NCBI GenBank assembly: GCA_026874595.1
Contig: CM049314.1
Span: forward strand, 66,128,800 to 66,192,799
DNA length: 64,000 bases
Reading direction: 5' to 3'
Source of the DNA: Sipunculus nudus
Lineage: Eukaryota > Annelida > Sipuncula > Golfingiida > Sipunculidae
Position 1 is the first letter of the stretch; every line of letters begins with the position of its first letter. Of this stretch, positions 37,101 to 43,417 are shown in pieces. Below the pieces are notes generated by a model. It did no database searches, was not told where the DNA came from, and was given only the letters and a program-made list of their open reading frames with translations. The translations under genes and the position numbers were made by a program.

Positions 37101-39763
37101 GAGAAATTTTGTTTTGCGAATTTTTGGAACATGTTCAAAATCTGTGCGACAAGTAAGCGACACTTTGCGAATCACGCGAGGAAATTGAAAACCGCCGCAA
37201 ATGTTTTTAGACACTTTTGAGACTCTCTCGCGAATGAATTCGCAATTTGTCGCATGCGTAATGCATACGCACATATGGAATCACTCCAATAGAATAATGT
37301 GTGCGATTCTTAGCTGCCTATGCATACGTAAATGCATAAATATACTACACGCGTGTATAAAATGCCACCTTACACGTTAGTGTCCTAAGGACGGGCTTTA
37401 ATGTGTAAGTTTAAAAGAGAGAAAACCAGTGTCACCTTCGGCATACCAGTTTGTTGTCCCTGTTTCAATAATCGCTTTTATCACCGAATACTTGTGCCTA
37501 CACGAGTACGCGAAGCATTGGTTGGTGTTTATTTCAGTTTTGTGTAAATAGACATGATCTTTACTGACGTTTTATCGACGAGTATAAGCATTTGGCATAA
37601 TCACTCTGTATGCTTCTTGGCAAGTGTTTGTTTTGACATTGTAACCTCATAATAACAACGTCAGTGTCTGATCAGGCCAGGTGAGACGAAGGGAGGGGAA
37701 AAACGATGTAAAGGGTAAGGGGACGGGACGTGAATGTTAAGATAAAAGTAAGGCAGGATGATTTTGACCCTACTGACTAAAATCCCCCTTTGAGGTTGTG
37801 ATAAAAGCGAGACTTGGACGAAACTATGCACTTAATGAGTATATGGTCTTGTCTTCTACGAAATTACATTGGTACATGTAGTTGTTGCATTAAATGTTGC
37901 AAGAGTAACAATTAATATTTCGTCTCCTTGCATTTCATTTTGTCCAACAGCATATAAAAAACGCGCCAATGGGGAGACGGATACGTATTTATATGCACCG
38001 CGTAACAATATTTATAAGTGTGCAAAAGTATAATAAATTTCCCATAATACATATGATTCGAAAGCCATTGACTTCAGACAGCATTTAAAAACATAAGCAA
38101 CCGTATGTAACCATATTTTACATCGCGGCAATATATGTGTTGGGCCGGTTTCATGAGATATTTGATTATTTTTACAAGACATCGAGTAGATTTAATACAA
38201 AAATAAGTTCAAACTCACACCCTCCATGTTTCTGGCACAGCGTTGGAAATCGGGAGATGTTGCCGTAACCGATGACGTAACCGACGCAGACGACAATGAA
38301 GTCCAGACGACCGGACCAGTTCCCGCGAGCCTCGTTCTCGTCCACATCGTACTTCACTTTCGGCCTTCTTCTTACATGTTTGTCCTAAATAAAAATAAAC
38401 TCTTTCGGCTGTGGGCACGCTTCATTCAATCTATAACGCATTGCACTTAATCACTGCTTTCTATACGAGAGTTTGCTTGGTATCGCCACCAGTGGCTTGG
38501 CACATGACAGACTGTGGGAAACAATGAGACTGTTGTATACCGTAGTTTGATGCTCTGTTCAATGTAAAATAAGATATTATTTCATGTAAAAGTCTTACTT
38601 TTGTAAAAATAAAATCTTATTCTGGCAGACAATATAAATACTTTGTCTATAATACAGGGTACCTTTGGAAAAGCATTAGGTAAAAAAACCTAAAATACAC
38701 CCTCACCAATAGATCATAATCTACCGTATCGAATACAATTGCTTAACCATAATTGCTTTTTTCTAATTATTGTGCCCGACTTTTACTCATACTTGCCATT
38801 TAGTGCCTGGAACACTATCCTTTTAAATATTATCATTCCGTGTGGGAAGTTTATTCTAGGAACTAAGTAAAACAATAATATATTCTTAAACATTAAATAC
38901 AAATGCATAAATATTCTGAAACCCCTTATGATATACGTGTTTGCTGGTATTCAATGAATCTCAACAAAGGCGACAGTTACTGTACATACCTCGTTCTTAT
39001 CCTTTGAATTGAGTGTCTCATTTGTTGATTTCGTTTCTTTGTTCACTGGTTTACGTGAGATTGGCATTTCCCGTTGCATCTGCAAGATACGATAATATCT
39101 ATACAGTAAACGACTGCCAAACAAGTTAGCGTATACTATTGCAAATTAACGAGTGTCTGAATTTCTTGTATCTACGACTGGCCTCACATGTAGAAATCAG
39201 AACCTCTTTTTTCTGCACTGTTATTAAGCAATATATGGACTTAGTCTAACCAGGAAAAATTGAAATTGCTCCGGAAGGTTAAGTACTGACTCTCTCGGCA
39301 ACAGTAAAGTTTTGCCAGAGTGCTTCTTGTGCACTAGGCTCTTAAAAGTTTGGGTCAGAAGGCTTGATGAACCAGGCTTGATAAAGACCATGACTAGATG
39401 GATATAGTTGTTTTATATGTAATCACATGGAAACCATTAAAACTGTAAACGTTTTATAAAAGAAAATATACCAAACAACAATGTCAAGAATAATTACGAA
39501 TATGCCAGGCTTTCTGGATATTATGTAATATTAAACGACCTAATAAGAGAACCATTATCATGTAACTTCTCCTCGATCATCGATTAACTCATTAGTACTG
39601 TATACTCGCCTCGTCCTATATGCGAGAATACACAATACCGTACGTTACACACCTGGTAGCTTGTCTTTTCCCTAATTCTCCGAAGGTTCCTCAATAAAGA
39701 GTTGATTGAATCATTAAGCTGCCGCAGGTCTTCTGGATCCCTATTCCTCGCCATGATTTTCAT
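16525..39763 (-). CDS. SLC6-family sodium-coupled transporter, gene A (16 coding exons)
   Basis: Predicted plasma-membrane symporter of the sodium/neurotransmitter symporter (SLC6) family; substrate unknown. Coding exons in transcription order: 39763-39653, 39079-38990, 38384-38219, 32886-32755, 32148-31996, 31244-31076, 30193-30055, 28584-28343, 23466-23342, 22169-22057, 21452-21333, 20600-20501, 20077-19953, 18389-18222, 17290-17150, 16560-16525. All introns are GT-AG and all phases agree, giving 2130 bp and 709 aa, close to the usual 600-700 aa. Visible signatures are RGNW before TM1, GYGNISRFP in TM1, AFLIPY, LGQYTGTGP in TM2, an extracellular loop with Asn-X-Ser/Thr sites, and the TM6 SLGLGFG stretch. 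Gly sits where monoamine carriers have Asp in TM1, so an amine substrate is unlikely. Odd: the TM7 Na1/Cl-site Asn is Asp410. The 36-bp last exon is the least certain. Family call is firm; subfamily is not. Confidence 0.93.
17150..17290 (-). CDS. Gene A exon 15: cytosolic C-terminal tail
   Basis: Begins RIKLLFYPTVYWGPAL and HRKYF, closely matching the gene B tail and the family's R-R-L-P--WGPAL tail. Without splicing at the GTAGGT donor the frame would read on about 20 codons to a stop at 17090. A read-through C-terminus is therefore a real alternative. Confidence 0.85.
18222..18389 (-). CDS. Gene A exon 14: TM12
   Basis: 56 codons, phase 0 both sides, 168 bp as in gene B. Contains EYVYPWWTNVVGWLLS, matching the YVYP-WA-ALGW motif that opens the last helix, and ends RGSIKQ. 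Confidence 0.94.
18440..18620. repeat. AAT microsatellite with TATATAGCGCC-type repeat
   Basis: AATAATAATA... (18506-18528) followed by TATTTATATAGCGCCAATTC, a common 3'-tail arrangement of invertebrate retroposons. Upstream CGACTTGCGAC-like words match 1080. No coding content. Confidence 0.45.
19080..19265. repeat. Dispersed repeat with a perfect GC hairpin
   Basis: Begins with GGGCCCTTAG-7 bases-CTAAGGGCCC (19081-19107), a perfect 10-bp stem. It runs to TAGGCCTGATGTTCTAC and is the inverted partner of the 10250 block. Confidence 0.6.
19953..20077 (-). CDS. Gene A exon 13: TM11 region
   Basis: GIPSLRQDIEIMLG corresponds to the family's G...L-DIE-MIG intracellular segment. It is followed by a Trp/Cys-rich helix ending APLGLV. 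The donor is read as GTAAGT after GTA; a GT three bases earlier would remove one Val. Confidence 0.9.
20501..20600 (-). CDS. Gene A exon 12: TM10
   Basis: Begins GGAYVVHFLDHY, the family's GGxYVFQLFDYY motif, followed by a hydrophobic helix ending VSYLYG. It is 100 bp, as in gene B. The acceptor CTAAAG lacks a strong pyrimidine tract, but the frame and the homology fix it. Confidence 0.92.
21333..21452 (-). CDS. Gene A exon 11: TM8 end and TM9
   Basis: 40 codons, phase 0 on both sides. VEVGLSALTDSFP matches the conserved E-...TD-FP segment after TM8, then RKHRI leads into the TM9 hydrophobic run and ends at FCTQ. It splices to the conserved GGAY start of exon 12. Confidence 0.92.
21783..22023. 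repeat. Degenerate minisatellite in gene A intron 10
   Basis: About seven copies of a 30-40 bp unit like GTAGTCGATATAGCGTTGCT plus GTCGTATTAGCGGG, with variable spacing. It starts 34 bp past the exon 10 donor. Confidence 0.8.
22057..22169 (-). CDS. Gene A exon 10: extracellular loop 4 and TM8 start
   Basis: Ends LMLVLVGTDTV, corresponding to the family's ML-LGLDSQF stretch. The Na2-site Asp is present (D478) and the neighbouring Ser is Thr. The GTAAGT donor is followed by a degenerate minisatellite in the intron. Confidence 0.92.
23342..23466 (-). CDS. Gene A exon 9: TM7
   Basis: Encodes RDAVFVVVIDTVTSILAGF, aligning with the family block RDA...INxxTSxxAGFV. The Asn that contributes to the Na1 and chloride sites (N327 in GAT1, N368 in SERT) is Asp410 here. 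The following Thr-Ser (413-414) is retained. Phase 2 in, phase 1 out. Confidence 0.94.
24089..24162. repeat. TA microsatellite beside the ribozyme
   Basis: About 70 bp of TA/ATAT repeats directly 3' (minus strand) of the hammerhead motif, perhaps the insertion site of the retroelement end. Confidence 0.8.
24191..24238 (-). ncRNA. Hammerhead ribozyme motif of the Penelope-like element
   Basis: On the minus strand: ATTCAC, core CTGATGA, a stem II (CGGG/CCCG with a 6-base loop), core GAAA, a tiny stem III (CA-GAC-TG), cleavage triplet GTA, then GTGAAT, which pairs perfectly with ATTCAC as stem I. Predicted cut lies between 24197 and 24196. Penelope-like elements are known to carry minimal hammerheads with very short stem III in their terminal repeats, and this one lies about 700 bp 3' of the GIY-YIG block on the same strand. 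The pair closing stem II at the core is U-U, so activity may be low. Confidence 0.8.
24919..26723 (-). mobile_element. Penelope-like retroelement remnant (RT + GIY-YIG), broken frames
   Basis: Minus-strand pieces in the expected order, in shifting frames. An N-terminal block has QADKTTNLY (26650-26500). RT motifs are TLKDHKDNF and CRLINPAKSEIG (26450-26330), FIKFDIIDFYPSI (about 26215), and the catalytic LYRDDGLG (about 25920). The connector is IIWFNPPYS and KTNIGRQF (25510-25440). The GIY-YIG-type nuclease block is YKATVRT, HYIGCTEGDFKTRYNNHK, ending GTRKCDLCLSEKLLIA (25240-24960). RT plus C-terminal GIY-YIG is diagnostic of Penelope-like elements. Frameshifts and a 27-bp G run at the 3' end show it is dead. 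It sits in gene A intron 8, sense to the gene. Confidence 0.93.
24929..24955. repeat. 27-base G homopolymer
   Basis: An uninterrupted G run inside the 3' end of the Penelope-like remnant, the longest of more than ten G/C runs of 10-27 bases in the window. Others include 308-324, 5000-5019, 22700-22716 (C), 24792-24809, 34515-34538 (C), 41306-41327, 42826-42841 (C), 61313-61330, 62057-62073, 62338-62352 and 62936-62950. Confidence 0.9.
26814..26864. repeat. TA microsatellite, left of the Tigger-like relic
   Basis: Pure TA run ending exactly at the CAGTCG terminus. A second TA run starts at 28060 on the other side, so the element landed in one long TA tract. Confidence 0.85.
26865..28059 (+). 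mobile_element. Tigger/pogo-like DNA transposon relic, 1195 bp
   Basis: Terminal inverted repeats start CAGTCGCGACTTGACATTCC at the left and, reversed, CAGTCGTGACTTGATAATCC at the right. TA lies on each side, inside a TA microsatellite. ACAATCCGA-like subterminal repeats occur at both ends. The interior keeps only the C-terminal end of a transposase. TIR type and TA target site fit the Tc1/mariner-pogo/Tigger group. Lies in gene A intron 8, antisense to the gene. Confidence 0.85.
27234..27665 (+). pseudogene. Decayed transposase C-terminus inside the Tigger-like relic
   Basis: Reads ELENDIEDLIQALNRADHV, a frameshift, then EEYLVLDN and TADIVSMVK with a stop. It ends HELLRKVHEIKLKNQIQERY and a TAG. 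The acidic tail with an ADIV-type motif is like Tigger transposase C-termini. A 75-bp segment (27334-27408) is repeated in tandem in frame, and each copy carries the same internal TAA, so the stop is older than the duplication. The DDE catalytic domain is absent. Confidence 0.75.
28060..28130. repeat. TA/TACA microsatellite, right of the Tigger-like relic
   Basis: Continuation of the TA tract, ending in CATACATACATACAT. Confidence 0.85.
28343..28584 (-). CDS. Gene A exon 8: TM5, extracellular loop 3, TM6
   Basis: 242 bp, the same length as in gene B. TM6 reads SQVLFSLGLGFG, keeping the chloride/Na1-region Gln374 and Ser378. It is followed by the conserved ASHNRFHHN segment (family consensus ASYNKFHNN). 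The next intron (4.9 kb) contains the Tigger relic and the Penelope-like element. Confidence 0.96.
29105..29627. mobile_element. hAT MITE, 523 bp
   Basis: Starts TAGTGATGGGCCGATC, ends CCGACTCCCACCACTA. Flanked by a perfect 8-bp duplication GTTAACAG (29097-29104 and 29628-29635). Same family as the 11230-14186 element in inverted orientation, but without its internal array. Lies in gene A intron 7. Confidence 0.9.
29939..29998 (-). pseudogene. Broken partial copy of gene A exon 7
   Basis: 60 bp that repeat the 3' half of exon 7 (TM4, from CGTGTCCATCTGG to GGCAAAG). A 1-base deletion shifts the frame into a stop. The copy lies 57 bp beyond the true exon and keeps a good GTAAGT donor, while its 5' half and acceptor are missing. 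It reads as a local duplication, not a working exon. Confidence 0.8.
30055..30193 (-). CDS. Gene A exon 7: TM4
   Basis: Contains SGIEDLGSLQWELC, matching the family's GIEDLG-W block before TM4, and ends GIKSMAK. The donor GTATCC is weak. A damaged partial copy lies just downstream at 29939-29998 with the stronger GTAAGT donor. Length is 139 bp, as in gene B. Confidence 0.93.
31076..31244 (-). CDS. Gene A exon 6: extracellular loop 2
   Basis: Extracellular loop with potential N-glycosylation sequons NRS, NVT, NET and NIS, and three Cys residues. This is the usual large glycosylated loop between TM3 and TM4. It is phase 1 in and phase 2 out. It is one codon shorter than the gene B exon, with the shared core FHGIWN. 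Confidence 0.92.
31996..32148 (-). CDS. Gene A exon 5: TM3 and start of extracellular loop 2
   Basis: Begins GLGLAMC and ends CDHDFNTP. The TM3 Tyr that lines the substrate pocket in SLC6 proteins is retained as Tyr183. Length is 153 bp, identical to gene B. The GTAAGG donor splits the Tyr codon that opens exon 6. Confidence 0.93.
32755..32886 (-). CDS. Gene A exon 4: end of TM1 to TM2
   Basis: Encodes AFLIPYTVALVFVGLP and LGQYTGTGPLTCW. The Gln-Tyr pair places Tyr150 at the chloride-site tyrosine described in SERT and GAT1. Acceptor and donor give phase 1 on both sides, and the exon is 132 bp, the same length as its gene B counterpart. It follows a 5.3-kb intron that holds a SINE and a CGAC-rich block. 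Confidence 0.95.
34935..35240. other. GC-rich island in gene A intron 3, unidentified
   Basis: About 300 bp clearly richer in GC than the surroundings (CTACGGTACTGCTAGGGCC ... CACCCGCAGGTGCGTTAG). No frame over 63 codons and no known motif. Downstream, GTCTCGTAATCTCGTACAGT (35329) resembles a word beside the hammerhead at 24260-24290, so this could be a retroelement scar. Confidence 0.35.
35737..35885 (+). mobile_element. tRNA-derived SINE, degenerate copy
   Basis: GGGGCCTGGATAGCTGAGCG and GTTCTCCCCGGGTTCTCCGG match the 57.9-kb SINE in the same order. The B box is ruined (GATTAGATCTC). In gene A intron 3. Confidence 0.8.
36670..37265. repeat. GCGAC-rich non-coding block in gene A intron 3
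   Basis: From CACTGGGCTGCGACAGCTTG onward the sequence is filled with GCGAC, TCGCAC and TTCGCA words (also GTCGTGCGATG), in clear contrast to the AT-rich flanks. It ends about GTCGCATGCGTAATGC. Looks like a transposon with many subterminal sites. No coding signal. Confidence 0.5.
38219..38384 (-). CDS. Gene A exon 3: RGNW motif and TM1
   Basis: Carries the family hallmark RGNW (residues 87-90) and TM1 (about 96-116). TM1 keeps the Na-site Asn (N109 in GYGN) and the gate Arg (R112), but the Trp of the common NVWRFP motif is Ser111. The Gly at the position of the amine-binding Asp of serotonin/dopamine carriers argues for an amino-acid-type or orphan substrate site. Ends phase 1 at a strong GTGAGT donor. 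Confidence 0.95.
38990..39079 (-). CDS. Gene A exon 2: cytosolic N-terminal linker
   Basis: 30 codons flanked by a TTGCAG acceptor and a GTATGT donor, phase 0 on both sides. It is rich in Lys, Glu, Thr and Asn with no hydrophobic run. It joins exon 1 to the TM1 exon in frame. No homologous exon was recognised in gene B, whose upstream exon (59928-59963) is different. Confidence 0.7.
39653..39763 (-). CDS. Gene A exon 1: start codon and cytosolic N-terminus
   Basis: 37 codons beginning MKIMARNRDPEDLRQ and ending at CAG before a GTGTGT donor. An in-frame TAA lies two codons upstream of the ATG at 39763, and A is at -3, which supports this start unless an untranslated exon splices in. The second Met (codon 4) is an alternative. 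The peptide is hydrophilic and fits a cytosolic N-terminal tail. Confidence 0.7.
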
Positions 39764-40034
39764 CTTAACTTAACTTGATCACAAAATTGTTTAAAAAGCG
39801 CCACATTAAAGTGACTTTGACACCGACAAACAAGGCGATACTGTATTTAGTAACGTTTTCGAATGTAACATTGTCTTGTTGCTCTTTCTGACCATAATGA
39901 CCATAATAACGGGATTTATCCTTATATCCTTATATATTTCCTCCTCTGAGTTCTATATTTGCAATCTTTCTGGATAAACCTTACTTGAAAAACATAGTTT
40001 CATAGTTCATGTAGTATAATACTTTTATTTTATT

Positions 40035-40038
<4 letters not shown>

Positions 40039-40076
<38 letters not shown>
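40039..40076. repeat. TA microsatellite between genes A and B
   Basis: About 38 bp of TA, 280 bp upstream of the gene A start codon. Confidence 0.8.
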
Positions 40077-40081
<5 letters not shown>

Positions 40082-41422
40082 ATAGAAGATCTACTTATTG
40101 TGATGTCCATTGATTATAAATGCAATCCACCTTCGCAATTAGAAATAACACTGTTGCATCTTATAATAGGTATATCCGAATCGCAACAATACATAATCAT
40201 GATATATCAACTTGCACTCATGTGCATATTTAAACACTCAATGGCTATCCGTACACTGGGCTCTATCCATGCACGAACGCAAAAAAAATATATATATATA
40301 ACCTTAACCCAGCCACAGCAGCGAGCACTCTGTATACGGGCCAAATATTGTGAGTCTCTTGTTTACGGGATCAGCGTTGTAGGTCCTCGTTTGGCTTTTA
40401 CATCCCGTATTGTAATTTTCAAAGTAATTAATTTGCGATTTAAAACATCCTGGATTGGAATTCTTCAGATCATCTTAGATAAAGTTTATGAACTTTACTC
40501 CTTTTTTCTTTGGAAAGCAGGTTTATCCGAGGTTATTTATTCCACGCGAGAAGAGGTTTATCCAACAGTGAATCTGATTTTGAAAAAAAGGCGGCGCACT
40601 GTGTATAGTATGGAGACGTGCTATGCGTGTATATACCTAAGACCTACTGAACATTGTGTTTCCACTTGACATATTTGCTACTGAAAGAGTTGTACGCCAA
40701 GCGCACGGATTGTTTATGATGGGATAGCACCGTGTCGCTCTGCTTACGTACTACCAGACACATGTTATAATAGATTTAATTCTTGCTTGAAGCTTCAGTG
40801 AAAGGAATAGGATTTGTCACAGCCTTGTACTTCTTTTGTGATGTTATATGCTCGCTTTCATGTGTTTATTTAACAATAAACTTGAATTCGTAGGCCTATC
40901 ACTTTTGAGTACCATGTGAAGGTATGTAAGCCCACACACGCGCACACACATATGAATATAAATATATATATATACATATATATATATATACCTTATTTAT
41001 ACCTTGATCGCTATTATATTAAATATATGCTAAATTAGGTTCGACTAACGTTTCAAATCTGTGTTTATTATACAATGTTGTATCTCCTATCGAAATAATA
41101 ACTGCTTTGTATGTGTCATGATGATCGGGCGCCTTATGAATAACTATGTATAGTTATGTTTATTATTTTTAACGGTATATCCTGAAGTCCGACTTTCAAA
41201 TAGCAATATCCAGGTGTTTTTTGCGCAAAATGGCAGAAAAAAAAACACAACGTATACACAGAATGCATATCATTACTAGGAAATATTTCGTCGAGAAGTG
41301 GCGTTGGGGGGGGGGGGGGGGGGGGGGCTTTCACAAGAGTAGCGACATTTTTTGCCATTATTTTAATTTGCACTTTGACTTGAAATGGACATTTTTCGCT
41401 GTTCATATGAAAGAAAGGTCTA

Positions 41423-41427
<5 letters not shown>

Positions 41428-41488
<61 letters not shown>
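41428..41488. repeat. TA microsatellite
   Basis: About 60 bp of TA repeats in the A-B intergenic region. A 22-base G run is close by at 41306. Confidence 0.85.
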
Positions 41489-41493
<5 letters not shown>

Positions 41494-43169
41494 AAAGACA
41501 TCAATCATTGATTTACAGATTCCGTAGAACATCTGTGTTTTTTTTTTTATATTGATCTTTCCACTTACGACCATATATGCATTGATAACATACATGAGAT
41601 GTAGATTTTGATGTGCATCCAGCACTTTCTCCGTATTCTGGAGCATAATTAAGGAATATTCATTAATATACGGTCACTTATGCACGAATGAACCTGGTTA
41701 TATTTTCAAAAATAAATAACTAAATCCAGACAAGGTCCAGTTTTATGCGCCAGCCATCTGCGCAAAGTACCTCAGAGTAACGGTGTCCAGTGTATTCGCA
41801 GAGCGCTTTTGAAGCATGTGCTCTAAGTTCTAAGGTGAGTGGATCTATACACCAGTTCCATCTAACAATAGGGACCCCCATATGGCGAAGGCATGTAACC
41901 ATTGGGATGCAGATTTCTAGTCAACGAAGGTTTCATTTTCTTAATTATATCCCTTCGCGAATATAGCAAACACTCGCGATCATAGAGCCAACGAGAGTAT
42001 TTATCTAGTTCAAGGGCCAAAATTCAAAATGTACGTGGCACTTAAACAGTCGAATGCGTTAGGTTGTTCAAACTAATCGTACGTTGAGGGTTTGTATAGC
42101 GTTTTAATCTGATTTCTCACCCACGCAAGGACGTAAAGTGGAATGTCGTTAAGAATTGTCGTAGAATACTTCAGTTTAATGGTCAGTCAACCCTATGTAT
42201 GGGGGCTACAGAAGATGTGACACAAAACTTCCAACTCGTATGTTGAACTGTTGTTATTGCATTGTTCATGAACTGAAAAATTGGACTTTTAACTGAATTT
42301 GAATGTTAGTGTGATACAGTTTTTCGGGATAAAGTTTAATAATGTTACAGACAGCACGTATATCGAAAACGTTTATATACCTTTTAGCATAAGCTTCAAG
42401 GTGAATAATAACTTAATTATGAATAACTATCGCAAAAGTATGTACTTTAAAAAAACTTTATATGTCTTTCATAATATACTCACGTTCATTAAAGATGCAA
42501 CCAAAACGTCATCCTTGTACATATCTTTATTATACTTGTTATACACATTTTACGATAAGTTAAAAGGTAACAAGGAATAAAGATTATATACAAGATATGT
42601 CAATTAAACTATAAACATATGAAATGTATTCCAAGAACAAAACCTTACCCTCCAAAAATTCATTCATCACAGTAAGCGTTTAATATATTCAATAATAAAT
42701 ATGCTAATGAAAGTTCGTTACATTGGAATATTATCTATAGTTATGATATCGTCAAAGACCATAAAAGCCCATTAAAACTCTAAAGTGATTCAAAGCAATT
42801 TGACCAAAGATTCCTACTTTAATCGCCCCCCCCCCCCCCCCTCCTTCCCACCATAACACTCCAAGGTCTGGAGCCTTCACAACAAAACAGAGAAATTTTA
42901 ATAGAAGCAGAGAAAGTTTCAGAATCTGTTACGTCCAATATAGGAATCATAATACCTTAAAATTATGACATGGTAAATATTAAAATAAAATAGCTCCTGA
43001 GCTCCATGTAATAACTCATTTCAATTTATGACTCCTTGACAGACAGCAGTAACGTAAGTACATCTTATATCCAGTAGGGGGCATGACTAACAGACAAACA
43101 ACAAACTTAGTCGCAGGTACATGTAGAGTACAAGCTGTGTAAAAGCTGGGACTAGTATAAATGGTCTTC

Positions 43170-43310
43170 ATTTACAGGTGGTCTTATTAGATAGGTCAGT
43201 TATAACCTGTGTGAATGTTATTGGTTCACTCAAGGGTGGTCTTAATAGACAGGTGGTCTTATTAGAAAAGTGGTCTTATTCGACAGATGGTCTCTCAGAC
43301 AGGTTCCACT
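43170..43310. repeat. Short tandem repeat GACAGGTGGTCTTATTAG
   Basis: Four to five imperfect copies of an 18-20 bp unit (AGACAGGTGGTCTTATTAGA, AGTGGTCTTATTCGACAG), ending GTTCCACTGTA. Possibly the end of a DNA transposon. Confidence 0.6.
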
Positions 43311-43339
43311 GTATTTAATTGCATTAAATGTTAAGGTGA

Positions 43340-43417
43340 TTATCCGTACAAATCATCGTAATCTTCCTTTACCGACATTGGTAGGATAGTCTTTGCCTTT
43401 GACTTTTTGCCGTGGTT
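43340..43417 (-). CDS. Gene B last coding exon
   Basis: After a TTTTTTTTCAG acceptor, 25 codons and a TAA stop: a Lys-rich stretch followed by VKEDYDDLYG. The acidic/Tyr end may carry a sorting or docking motif (inference). In phase with the preceding exon. Confidence 0.85.
   Translation of the reverse strand, partial: NHGKKSKAKTILPMSVKEDYDDLYG

Larger units (their letters stand above)
39764..43339. other. Intergenic region between gene B (3') and gene A (5')
   Basis: 3.6 kb that should hold the gene A promoter and the gene B terminator. It shows TA microsatellites, G and C runs, and a set of GGTGGTCTTATTAGA-type short repeats (43170-43300) just beyond the gene B stop. A 189-codon frame at 40100-40669 has no recognisable domain and AT-driven composition. 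No TATA or initiator could be assigned with confidence. Confidence 0.6.

Noticed and set aside
40100-40669. 189-codon plus-strand open frame, the longest in the window
   Set aside because: Composition is driven by AT-rich DNA, with no domain, no matching splice signals and no homologue that I recognise. It lies in the intergenic region with nothing to support it.
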